Of a stretch of 64,000 nucleotides of DNA, positions 35,030 through 45,834 are shown in pieces. Source of the DNA: Thinopyrum elongatum (taxonomy: Eukaryota > Streptophyta > Magnoliopsida > Poales > Poaceae); contig CM022299.1 of the NCBI GenBank assembly GCA_011799875.1, positions 30,531,996-30,595,995 on the forward strand, in the 5' to 3' direction. How positions within the stretch are numbered: position 1 is the first letter of the stretch; every line of letters starts with the position of its first letter. The notes under the pieces were generated by a model. It had not been told where the DNA came from and searched no databases. It saw only the letters and a program-made list of their open reading frames with translations. Position numbers and translations under genes: made by a program.

Positions 35030-37653
35030 GCACTTTATGCCTAGCTTAATGGCTTTAAAGAAAGCGCTGCCAGGGAGACAACCTGGACATTTTAGATAGT
35101 AATTTATTTCTGTTTTAAAAAGTTAAAAAACAAAAAAATAAAGTGGGGAACCTAAAGCTAGAAAAGTGAAAGTAAGAAGGACGAGCATCGTTGAAGTGGG
35201 GGAGCTCCTTGAACTTTGTTCATGCCCATGGAAACTTTGCAAATCTTGAATAACATAAACTTTTCAACAAAAATAACTATCCCCTTGTACAAATCCATTG
35301 TATTATAAAAATAATGTGCCAAGATTTTCCTTTAGGATGATTAGATTGCTTGTTTGGTATGTGCAGTGGAAAAACAGAAACTTTGGTTGTAGCGCGTGAA
35401 TTTACATTTTTTACTGGTATGTCAAAAGTTTTTGAAATTTTTACACAGTACTGATATGCAAATTTTTTATTTTTCCTAATTTTTCAGAATTTTTGGAGTT
35501 ACATAAGTATGGTGAATGTTCAGATTACTACAGACTGTCCTATTTTTGACAGATTCTGTTTTCTATGCATTGTTCTCTTATTTTGATGAATCTATGGGTA
35601 GTATCGGGGGGTATGAACCATGGTGAAGTTGGACTACAGTATATATAATGCTAATATGAATTTGGAATGAGTTCACAACAGTACCTAAGTGGTGATTTGC
35701 TTTATTATACTAACGGATCTCACGAGGGTTTTGTTAAGTTTTGTGTGATTGAAGTTTTCAAGTTTTGGGTGAGATCACGATGGATGAAGGAATAAGGAGT
35801 GGCAAGAGCCTAAGCTTGGGGATGCCCAAGGAATCCCAAGGCAATATTCAAGGACTCCCAAGCAACTAAGCTTGGCGATGCCTCGTAAGGCATCCCCTCT
35901 TTCTTCTAACGACCATCGGTAATTTTTCTTGGAGCTATATTTTTATTCGTCACATGATATGCGTAAATCTTGGAGCGTCGTGTGCTTTTTATTTTTGTTT
36001 TAATAATGCATCATGCTGGTATGAGATAGTCCTTGGTTGATTTATAGAATGCTTCATGCACTTCACTTATATCTTTTGAGTATGACTTTATAGAATGCTT
36101 CATGTGCTTCACTTATATCATTTGAAGTTTGGATTGCCTGTTTCCCTACTCATAGAAAACCACCATTTGTAGAATGCTCTTTTGCTTCACTTATATTTGT
36201 TAGAGCGTGGGCAAATCTTTTGTAGAAAGAATTAAACTCTCATGCTTCACTTATATCTGTTTAGAGAGTTGACAGGAATTGTTCATTCACCTGGTTACTC
36301 ATAAAATCCTACATAAAACTTGTAGATCACTGAATATGATATGTTTGATTCCTTGCAATAGTTTTGTGATATAAAGATGGTGATATTAGAGTCATGCTAG
36401 TGAGTAATTGTGGATTGGTAGAAATACTTGTGTTAAGGTTTGTGATTCCCGAAGCATGCACGTATGGTGAACCGTTATGTGATGAAGTCGGAGCATGATT
36501 TATTTTTGATTGTCTTCCTTATGAGTGGCGGTCGGGGATGAGCGATGGTCTTTTCCTACCAATCTATCCCCCTAGGATCATGCGTATTAGTACTTTGTTT
36601 CGATGGCTAATAAACTTTTGCAATAAGTACGTGAGTTCTTTATGACTAATGTTGAGTCCATGGATTATACGCACTCTCACCCTTCCATCATTGCTAGCCT
36701 CTTCGGTACCGTGCATTGCCCTTTCTCACCTCGAGAGTTGGTGCAAACTTCGCTGGTGCATCCAAACCCCGTGATATGATACGCTCTATCACACATAAGC
36801 CTCCTTATATATTCCTCAAAACAGCCACCATACCTACCTATCATGGCATTTCCATAGCCATTCCAAGATATATTGCCATGCAACTTCCATCATCATCATA
36901 TACATGACTTGAGTATTCATTGTCATATTGCTTTGCATGATCATAAGAAAGCTAGCATGATATTTTCATGGCTTGTCCGTTTTTTGATATCTTTGCTATG
37001 CTAGATCATTGCACATCCTGGTACACTGCCAGAGGCATTCATATAGAGTCATATTGTTCTAGATATCGAGTTGTAATATTGAGTTGTAAGTAAATAAAAG
37101 TGTGATGATCATCATTATTAGAGCATTGTCCCAGTGAGGAAAGGATGATTGAGACTATGATTTCCCCACAAGTTGGGATGAGACTCCGGACGAAAAATAA
37201 AAAAGAGGCCAAAAAAAAGGGAGAGCCATAAAAATGAGAGAAAAAGAGAGAAGGGGCGATACTACTATCCTTTTACCACACTTGTGCTTCAGAGTAGCAC
37301 CATGTTTTTCATATAAAGAGTCTCTTGAGTTATCACTTTCATATAGTAGTGGGAATTTTCATTATAGAACTTGGCTTGTATATTCCAATGATGAGCTTCC
37401 TCAAATGCCCGAGGTCTTCATGAGCAAGCAAGTTGGATGCACACCCACTTAGTTTTCAGTTTGAGCTTTCATACACTTATAGCTCTTAGTGCATCCGTTG
37501 CATGGCAATCCCTACCCCTCGCATTGACATCAATTGATGGGCATCTCCATAACCCATTGATTAGCCGCGTCGATGTGAGACTTTCTCCTTTTTTGTCTTC
37601 TCCACACAACCTCCACCATCATATTCTATTCCACCTATAGTGCTATATCCATG
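35030..37653 (+). mobile_element. S copy 1, 3' noncoding region up to C1
   Basis: Contains the paired hairpins (35815-35897), the TTCACTTATATC-type repeat array (36040-36260) and AT-rich tail sequence that closely matches U at 59760-61035. C1 inserted at 37653, and the sequence continues at 50552. No supported gene. Confidence 0.75.
35815..35897 (+). repeat. Paired hairpins in S copy 1 (partly decayed)
   Basis: Hairpin 2 (35874-35897) has GGCGATGCC against GGCATCCCC, one stem mismatch, loop TCGTAA. Hairpin 1 (35815-35840) has a shortened stem. Confidence 0.65.
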
Positions 37654-37860
37654 CACTAGTGCAGAATTGGGCTTTAGTCCCGGTTCGTAAGGCCCTTTAG
37701 CGCCGGTTCTGGAACCGGCACTAAAGGGTGGGGACTAAAGGCCCCCCCTTTTAGTCCCGGTTCAACACGAACCGGGACCAAAGGCCCACCACGTGGCACG
37801 AGCACGCGCCGGGGGGCTAGGGGGTTTTAGTCCCGGTTGGTTACACCAACCGGGACAAAA
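37654..37860. repeat. C1 left terminus and subterminal repeats
   Basis: Several copies of TTTAGTCCCGGTT in both orientations, many as short inverted pairs (for example GTTGG..CCAAC at about 37836-37853). In CACTA elements such motifs are bound by the second transposase protein. Confidence 0.85.
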
Positions 37861-38005
37861 AGGTTTAGGGGTTTTGGGTTTATGGTTTATTTTTCCTTTT
37901 AGTTTTGTGTTCTCCATTTAATTCTTTTTCATTTCAAACATATTTTACGATACTACATATTGTACATGTTGTGCATATATATAAATAGAATTTCTCGTAG
38001 AACCG

Positions 38006-38008
<3 letters not shown>

Positions 38009-38058
<50 letters not shown>
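38009..38058. repeat. (AT)25 microsatellite
   Basis: An uninterrupted run of AT dinucleotides downstream of the second C1 gene. Confidence 0.95.
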
Positions 38059-38061
<3 letters not shown>

Positions 38062-38180
38062 CGAATGTCTCGCACGACCATTCACACATACACATGTATA
38101 TATATACAATTTGGTATATATATATAATTTATCCTACAATCTGCAGATCATGACATATGGAGGCAGTACATCTTGTAATA

Positions 38181-41100
38181 TTATTCTCCTTTGGGATCTA
38201 TGACCTGGTCGAGCAAAAATCCAGCTATTTCCTCTTGGATTGCTCGTACGCGAGCCGCTGGTAGGAGCTTATCCTGCATCTCCTTCATCTTTAAAGAAAG
38301 AGATCAATATGCATGTATTAGTTGTGTGTATATATATTAGATAATGATGTAAAAATTGTGAATAGTGTTTTGGCAAACGTACCCATTGTTCTCTATCAGT
38401 TCTGGTCCTTTCGGACGCCATCATGCGAATGTTCTCGCAAACGTAGTATGCACATAAATCAGTCCCCGGCGCCTGCTTCAGGGCCTTTACGAGAATAGAA
38501 TTCAATAAGATAATAATTATTCAAGCAGGATAATGGTATTGAAACTAGAATTAAAGAGATGGTAGCTAGTTGGTACTAGGTACTTAATTAATTACCTTGG
38601 GTCGACACCATTTCAGCTCTTTTTTCCATTGGCCATCAACCTGTTTGATGATTTTTTCCCAAGCCCTACCCGCCGGCAAATAAAATGAATAAAGGATTTA
38701 TTAATTAGTTGATATCAGGAAATGACGAACTAAAGAGGCCGACATATAGTTCGATAATGATTGAACTTACCTGTCGACCATCCCCCTCACGATTGAGTAG
38801 TCATTAACGTCTTTAAGAAGTGAGTCCAGTAGTTGAACTTTTCCCTCGTCAACTTCAATGATTAACAAGATCCAGTGGAAAATGCATGCGCACATGTTTG
38901 CATGTATAATTAAGTGGGCATGTGCATAACTCATCAACTACCCTAAACCCTCTATACACTTATTAACATCTAGCTAGTAAGCAAAAACAGAATTTGTAGT
39001 ACAAGACAGTGTGACTCACCCGAAGTTGTAAGGAAGTAGTATTTCTGGACAAGTATTTAGGCGCACCAAGAACTCTAGCAAGCTTTTCTCTGTGTCTTTT
39101 CGTTCCCATGGACACGTCCATGTCTCTTGATTATAGGTATTTGGGTCAATGAACCCAATGCCATAGCGTCCAGCTTTTTTCATTTCATACATCTTCATTC
39201 TGCATAATACCACAGAAAAGTATATAGTGAGGATAATTACAGGTAATGATCAACGAACACTACAGCTAGCTAGAGACTTAATTAAATTACAGAAAGAAAT
39301 CACTTACAGACAATAGCAACTGACGATAGATTTGTCGAGTGCGTCTTGATTGAATAACTGGAAAAGCTCTGTAAACTCAACATACAGAGCATTTTCATGG
39401 TAGTAATGCTCTGGCCTAACTCTCACCATGAGGGACTCTCGATCGGTAGTCTTGGTTTCTTTCATGTACCATTCATGCAATTCATACATTCTCGTTGATA
39501 GACTCTTGATCTCCTCAGGCTTGACCAGAGGTTGGCCGCGGGCATATTTCCGTTTTAGTTGCTCCTCGGTAAAAGTTTCCATGGCCTCGATGCCTAGGAG
39601 TTGTTCTACAGTGACACCGGCCTCTTCAGCCTGCCTTCTATGATCGTCGGTTATTATCAGCTGATCGGCACTGGTACTCACATGTGTTGGTACAACGAGC
39701 GGGGGGATCGATTGCACCGCCTGTTCTCCCAGCTGGGGAACAGTTTTCCCGCTTTTTTTGGCAGCTGCTTGGCTTGAGCTCGAGCTCGACTCCTTTTTTT
39801 GTGCTTGATATGACTTCTTGATTTGGCGTTCATAGTTTGAGTCAAAATGCTTGGGAGCTGGTGGTTGAGCCATACGAATAAAGTGGTCAATGACATGCTC
39901 AGGTACTTTCTCCTTTGGTGGTGGGGGCGGTTTCGGTCCAAAATGGGCCTTCACTTGGGCTTGCACTTCGATCTCATTTTCCTCTTCGGTCAGGTCGTAA
40001 GGCAACCGAGGAAGAGGCTTGAGGCTTGGACCAAATTGGTATCTCTTGCCTCCTGTTGTACCGCTAGCCGCCGTAGCTGCAGCGCCTCTCTTCTGCTGTT
40101 GCTTAGGCGGCGGAGCCCGCTGAGGCGGCGGAGACGGCTGACGTGGTGCCTGACTTGGAGGAGGAGGACTGGGCTGACGCGGTGCCGGACTTGGAGGAGG
40201 AGGAGTGGGCTGATGCGGTGCCGGACTTGGAGGAGGAGGAGTGGGCTGACGCGTTGGCGGACTTGGAGGAGCAGGTGTTTGCTGAGGCGGTGGCTGACTT
40301 GCAGGAGCGGGAGTCTACTGATGTGGTGGCGGACTTGGAGGAGAAGCCGGCTGATGCGGTGTCGGTGGCCTTGGAAAGACGATGCAATCCTTTCTCCATA
40401 GAATGATACGATGTATGGCCTCTCCCAGTGTGCGCTCGTCGTCACCTCCAGGAATGTCAAGCTCTAGCCCCGAATATTGTGCCACCACTTCATCAACCGC
40501 AACACGAGCATAGCTAGCTGGAATCGGATTGCAATGGAAGGTTGCTTCAGGGGGATTTGTATAAGCAACGCCGTCCGCCACCTTCATGGATATGTTCTTC
40601 ATTTTAAAGTGTAGCTCACAATTAGTGTTATCCATGATGTCATCCACAGGGTATCTATCCAGCAGTGCCTCATCGCCCGGGGCGAAACCCACGCTACTTC
40701 TCGGCATGGATGGGACGGTGCTATCCAATACTGGATCCGCTAGCTGCTGCCACTGCTGAGACCCCCATTCCTGGCTAAGTGAGTCGATCTGCTGCTGCTG
40801 CCGCTGGAGAGCGAGTTCCAAATCCGCGTGCTTTGATTCTACGATGCGAAGGCGGTCTGCTTCCTGCTTCCTCTGCTCCTCCTCCAGCTTCCTCTTCTTC
40901 TCCTCCTGCAACTTCTTTCGCGCATGGCTTCTATAGTCAGCGTTCCAGTCCGCAAACCCCTGAAACCACGGAACAATGCCTTTGCCTTGTGTTCTTCCTG
41001 GGTGTTCAGGATTCTTCAGGGCACGCGTTAGCTTGTCGTTCTCTCTATTGGGCGTGAACACCCCCGTTCGAGCCTCTTCTATTGCAACAATTAAATCGAG

Positions 41101-42135
41101 GTCGGCTCCTTTAAGACTTGCCCGCTCCAAATCCTTGCCTGTCTTTGGGTCCAACGTCCCCCCATGCGCATAGAACCAAGTCCTGGAACTGGGGGGCCAG
41201 CTCAATGTAACTGGAGTGGCCCCTGCATCCACCATTTGTTGCTCAGCGAGATCCCACTTAGGTCGGGCCACCTCGTAGCCACCTGGCCCCAGCTTATGGT
41301 GCCACTGCTTTTTCGCGACATTGATCTTGTTTATTCTCGACCGTTCCTGAGCTACTTCTGATTCCTTGAATTTCACGAAAGCGTCCCAGTGATCTCTTGC
41401 CTTCTCCAGTGTTCCCTTGAATTCTGGAGTCTTCTTTCCTCCTTCGACGTACTTAACCCATATACTTTTCTTGTGGTTGTTGAATGCTATCGCCATCTTC
41501 CTAAGGGCAGCGTTCTTGACTTTCTCCACATCTGCATCTATGAAATGATCTGGTAGGGTGAAATGTGACATGAGAGATTCCCATAGCCGATCTTTTGCTC
41601 TTTGGTCGACAAAAGTAAGATCTGGACATTCCTTTGCTGCCTTTTTCCATTCTTGAATGGAGATCGGGATTTGGTCCTTCACAAGAACTCCGCATTGACG
41701 AATGAACTTGTTCGCATTCTTCTTAGGTTTGCGCGGTTCACCACTAGGTTTGATGGCATCGATGTTGTACTTTACACCATCCTTCAACTTTTTGGCCGGG
41801 CCTCGAACTGTCCTGCTACCTGTAGAAGATTTGCTTGATCCGGAGGGCTGAAAGAAGAAAGATCGATTCGTTAAAATATATAAAATCAATTAAAACATGT
41901 GATGATCACCAGATGCCTGCTTCTATAAATATACCTCACCGGTATTTGTTATTTGAAGATCACCATAGTTCTGGACTTCATCTATTCGTTCGTCTTCATC
42001 GAATATCATATCACCCTCCTCGGTATTGTTTAGATATTGTGAGCTGTCATCTTCTTCATTCTCATCTGGCCGGCTCGGGGAGCGTATGATCTCGAACAGG
42101 GCCTCTTCTCCTTCTCTGCCGGTATTGTCCGCCAT
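38181..42135 (-). pseudogene. Second CACTA gene: DUF8039-like region, proline-rich linker, Ulp1-like protease end
   Basis: Seven exons join in phase by eye: 42135-41935, 41847-39308, 39199-39020, 38881-38771, 38665-38596, 38484-38383, 38288-38181, for about 1103 residues. Exon 1 is acidic. Exon 2 has a conserved KDQIPISIQEWKKA region, a coiled-coil/charged stretch (ARKKLQEEKKRKLEEEQRKQ), a DUF8039-like block (KMKNISMKVADGV to IHRIILWRKDC) and Pro-Ser repeats of 12 residues. Exons 3-6 resemble the C48 (Ulp1) fold: His in FHWILLI, Asp in LLDSL, Gln and Cys in KQAPGTDLCAYYVCEN. Similar ends occur in other grass CACTA proteins. Two lesions: an in-frame TAG at 40315-40317 (probably from CAG) and AT instead of AG at the acceptor of exon 4 (38882-38883). 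The protein is probably the DNA-binding partner of the transposase; protease activity is unproven. Confidence 0.78.
40137..40316 (-). repeat. 36-bp coding repeats (Pro-rich linker)
   Basis: About five units encoding variations of PPPPSPAPHQPT within exon 2 of the second C1 gene. The in-frame TAG lies at the edge of the array. Confidence 0.8.
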
Positions 42136-42364
42136 AGCTTTTATGTAACTAATCCAGAAGAAATATAAAACAATTTAGTATTCAAATTAGAATGCATGCA
42201 TGCAATCAATAAGGAAAAACTGAATCATAGTACATAATATGCATCTCGAATAATCCAGATAATTAATATGCATCATCGAATATAATCTCAAATACATCAT
42301 CTCGAATATTATCGAATAATATAATCTCGAATAATCGTCTCGAATATCTCAAATACATCACTAG

Positions 42365-42703
42365 CTAATACAGATCGAATACTATCGAATAATCTAGTTC
42401 ACTCGCGGTTCCTGAGGCGCGGGCGGTGGACACCCAAAGAGAAGGAACCATCACAGGATCATAGCTCGGGTGAGATCCCCGAAGAACCTGCCAGGTATTG
42501 GAGAACCTGACGTCCAACGCAGCCATGTAGCGACGGGCGTGCTCGTCCTCCTCCCTGACACGGCGACGTACCACCTCCAGCGGGGCCGGCTGCCTCCGCA
42601 CCGAAAGTGGCCCACGCGAAAGCCACCAAATGAGCTCCGGGTCGACGACGGGACCCGGGGCCGGGTTCCGCACCAAGCGGCGCACCCCTGAAGGTAGCAC
42701 CTC
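42365..42703 (-). pseudogene. Unrecognised ORF fragment upstream of the second C1 gene
   Basis: About 111 codons open after a TAG, beginning LPSGVRRLVRNPAPGP and continuing VDPELIWWLSRGPLSVRR and EEDEHARRYMAALDVRF. The composition looks like real coding sequence (Trp-rich, mixed residues) despite GC richness. No Met start in a good context. It could be a leader exon or captured host sequence. I do not recognise the family. Confidence 0.4.
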
Positions 42704-42964
42704 CTAGTGCCAGCCCGGCGGAGCCCAGTCCCGGACATGGCTCCTCTGAAGCAGGACGTCGTCGCGAACGGGTCGACGGCGAGGATGCGGGCCGGGCATC
42801 GTTGACGTCGAGAACAAATTCTATGCAAATGTAACATTTTTTAAATGATTGGATTGTGATTTCTTATATACGAGGAAAACCTTTAGTCCCTGGCTATAGG
42901 AACAGGATTCAGAATCATAACGGATTCTCTTAACCTTTAAGGGATTTAACAAAATGGCGCCATT

Positions 42965-43205
42965 CTAGATGTGCAGAAAATGGTCCATATTTTTCCTGAT
43001 CTCATCTACCCTTCTATATATCACGTTGTCTAGTGTCAAAGGATTCCAGAAAACCATGGCTTCATCATTAGCCGGAAGTAACAGGCGCATGATGGTACGA
43101 AGCTCTCCAAAGTTGTTTTGGAACGGAGTCCCGGATAGGATAATTCGCTTTTTGGTACGAAGTTCAGCAAGAGCTTTCCGAATATCGCTATTTGGAAGGC
43201 CTTTG
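42965..43205 (-). pseudogene. Captured SNF2-family ATPase fragment
   Basis: About 80 codons open on the minus strand with no Met start. The core KKRIILSGTPFQNNFGELR is SNF2 helicase motif III (SGTPxQN) with its usual flanks, followed by RLLLPANDEAMVFWN. The frame ends in a stop at 42965-42967. SNF2 ATPases are chromatin remodellers. The LSGTPFQNNF wording reminds me most of the plant CLSY/DRD1 (Rad54-like) group, but this is a weak assignment from one motif. No Walker motifs are present, so it is only a fragment. It forms the left arm and loop of the inverted repeat. A TATA-like site at 44041 on the same strand lies upstream. Confidence 0.75.
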
Positions 43206-43393
43206 CTGAACTTCGTACCAAAAAGTGAATTATCCTATCAGGAATTCCGTTCCAAAATAACTTTGGGGAGCTTCGTACCATCATGCGCCTGTTACTTCCG
43301 GCTAATGATGAAACCATGGATTTCTTCAATACTTTGCCACAAGACAACATTACATATAGAAGCTAGGGTACGTAGATGAGATCAGAAAAAAAT
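42988..43393. repeat. Inverted repeat of the SNF2 fragment (hairpin)
   Basis: Left arm 42988-43179, loop of about 14 nt (43180-43193), right arm 43194-43393. The arms differ at scattered sites. The right arm, read on the plus strand, encodes a similar peptide with a TGA in place of an Arg codon before IILSG and further stops at the end. Any transcript through it would fold into a long near-perfect duplex. Confidence 0.9.
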
Positions 43394-43540
43394 GTTGCAT
43401 ATGTCAAAATTCAAACTTTGACATATGATCAAACTTTGACATATGATCAAATGTTGCATATGTCAAAATTCAAACTTTGACATATGATCAAATGTTGCAT
43501 ATGTCAAAATTCAAACTTTGACATATGATCAAACTTTGAC
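43392..43540. repeat. Short tandem repeats, ATGTTGCATATGTCAAAATT units
   Basis: Units start at 43392, 43451 and 43492, each carrying AAACTTTGACATATGATC. Directly follows the right arm of the SNF2 inverted repeat. Confidence 0.85.
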
Positions 43541-43744
43541 ATCTATACATCTAATCATCTAGTGAAAAAAAATGTCAAAATTCATCTAACTAACATTTCT
43601 ATATCTAAAATTCATCTAACATTTCTATAACTAAAAGTATAAAAAACTAAAAAAACATTCATCTAACATTTATATATCTAATTCATCTAACATTTCTATA
43701 ACTAAAAGTATAAAAAACTAAAAACAGAAAATAAGAAAATAAGA

Positions 43745-43793
43745 AAATGTGTGTGTGTGCGTGTGTGTGTTCATATGCATGTGTGTGTGTGTG
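43745..43793. repeat. GT-rich microsatellite
   Basis: Interrupted (GT)n tract next to a GC-rich block (43800-44000). Confidence 0.85.
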
Positions 43794-44040
43794 CGGGCTT
43801 GATCTATGGGAGGGCGGCCATGGCGGCAGGGGCTCACAGCGGGGCGTCGGCGGCGGTGACGGCGACGGCGACGGCGCGCGAGCTCGAGGGAGGGGCGGCG
43901 CGCGACAGGGGCGGCGGGCGGCGCGTCGGGGGACGGCGAGGGTGGCGCGTCGGGGGCGGCGACGGCGTCAATCGGGGCAGACGGTGCATCGTCGACGGAG
44001 AGGAAGAAACAGAGGGAAACTGAAATTTTTTCAAGTGTTG

Positions 44041-44220
44041 TATATATAGGAGGGACCTTTTGTCCCGGTTGGAGCCACCAACCGAGACTAAAGGTCAATT
44101 GGGGCCAGGCGAAGCGGCGGGAAGCGACCAGCTTTAGTCGCGGTTGGTGGCTCCAACCGGGACTAAAGACCCATCCTTTAGTCGCGGTTGGAGCCACCAA
44201 CCGCGACTAAAGGTGGTGCG
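44041..44220 (-). promoter_or_regulatory. Internal copy of the C1 subterminal/promoter module
   Basis: Inverted TTTAGTC(C/G)CGGTTGG motifs at 44057-44215. On the minus strand they are followed by CCTATATATAC (TATA box, 44041-44050) and a leader of the CTCTGTTTCTTCC type. The same order (motifs, TATA box, leader) occurs at the right end of C1. It is placed to drive the second C1 gene and would transcribe the SNF2 hairpin. Confidence 0.6.
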
Positions 44221-44734
44221 CTACCACCCGTGGTGCACAAATTTAGTCCCAACATGCCGAGCGAAGGGCAGGCGCACTGGTTTATAAACCCAGCCGCGGC
44301 TGCTCCTTCGAGCTCCTCTCTAAAGCAGGCCTTCTGGGCCTACCTCTGCTGCGCTGCCCTATGGGCCTACTGGGCCTTGTGGGCCTGCATCCTGGCTCAA
44401 CTATAGGTTGGGTTTCTAGTCGTATGCAGGCCATTGTGGCCCAGTAGGCGGGCTTTTTTCATTGTTTTTGTTTTTTGCTTTATTTATTTTCTTTTATTTC
44501 TGAGTTGTTTTTTTTGCTTTATTTAGAGTTTCTTTGTGAATCTTTTTGCTTTAGGTAAAAAAATATAAACTTTCTGTTAGTGTGAGTAGTTTTCAAATTT
44601 GAATAGTTTAAATTTGAATTATTTGAAATTTGTGTGAATCACTAGTTTGTGAATAACTTTACCTTAAAAATAGATTATTCAGTGATTCTTTTTTCTTCTG
44701 TTTAATATTAGTGTGTTTTATCATTATATTCAAT
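44221..44734. other. C1 intergenic sequence, no feature seen
   Basis: AT-rich apart from a GC-richer start (44240-44400). No supported ORF or repeat. Confidence 0.5.
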
Positions 44735-45705
44735 TTGGTAAAACTTAGATAAGTTTTAAAAAATAAAATACCTTTGTAACAGATGAGTTTTCGTCCGAAA
44801 CATTGATACTTTGAAAGAGATTGTCCATTTTGTACACGAAGTGGATCTAGTTTTTGCCGTAACCCTCTCAACTTTTTAGCACATGCTATGTGGGTGAAAT
44901 GATGATACCATGCCAACTTTCAACCTTTTTAGAGTTCATTTGTAGTGCTTTTTAATTTCAGGGTCGTTTAGCTCAAAAAAATCAGTAAATGCATGAAAAA
45001 TAGTAAATGAAGTCAGAAATGGTTGATAATTGATGATGTGGCTTTTAATGGTGCATACTGAACGGACAAAAAGTCTGGAGTTGAAATAAGTTTAAAAAAA
45101 TGAAATGCCTTTGTAACAGATGAGTTTTCGTCCGAAACCCTGATACTTCGAAAGAGATTGTCCATTTTGTACACGAAGTGCATCCTGTTTTTGCCGTAAC
45201 CCTCTCAACTTTTTAGCACATGCTATGTGGGTGAAATGATGATACCATGCCAACTTTCAACCATTTCAGAGTTCATTTGTAGTGCTTTTCAATTTCAGGG
45301 TCGTTTAGCTCAAAAAAATCAGTAAATGCATGAAAAATAGCAAATGAAGATAAAAAGGGTTGAAAATAGATGGCGTGGCTTTGAATGGTGCATACTGCAT
45401 GCATAAAAAGTCTGGAGTTGAAATAAGTTTAAAAAAATGAAATGCCTTTGTAACAGATGAGTTTTCGTCCGAAACCCTGATACTTCGAAAGAGATTGTCC
45501 ATTTTGTACACGAAGTGCATCCTGTTTTTGTCGTAACCCTCTCAACTTTTAGCACATGCTATGTGGGTGAAATGATGATACCAGGCCAACTTTCAACCTT
45601 TTCAGAGTTCATTTGTAGTGTTTTTCAATTTCAGGGTAGTTTAGCACAAAAAAATCAGTAAATGCATGAAAAATAGCAAATGAAGTCAGAAAGGGTTGAA
45701 AATTG
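44735..45705. repeat. 337-bp tandem repeat, about three copies, in C1
   Basis: The landmark CCTTTGTAACAGATGAG recurs at 44771, 45108 and 45445, exactly 337 bp apart each time. Copies two and three are very similar. Each unit includes TTGTCCATTTTGTACACG and TTAGCACATGCTATGTGGG. The array lies between the end of the transposase gene and the internal promoter module. Confidence 0.93.
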
Positions 45706-45834
45706 ATGACGTTTGTCCGAAGCACAAAAGTACACATTTCAAATGCCAAAACACATAAGCACCCTAACTATTACAAAGATTCCCTACGGTTTGTCCAAAG
45801 TGGGACTTTCCATATATATAAGTCCGGAAGCTCA

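Noticed and set aside
39847..40460. Plus-strand frames up to 184 codons and other-frame minus frames over the C1 second gene
   Set aside because: Shadows of the 36-bp coding repeats of the real frame.
42988..43393. MITE as explanation of the inverted repeat
   Set aside because: No MITE-type terminal motif or target duplication was seen, and the arms encode part of a SNF2 protein.
43392..43540. CRISPR-like array
   Set aside because: Three AT-rich tandem units without unique spacers, inside a plant CACTA element.
43747..44200. Gly/Ala/Arg-rich or Pro-rich frames beside the GT repeat
   Set aside because: A GC-rich leader next to a TATA-like site, open in many frames, no domain.
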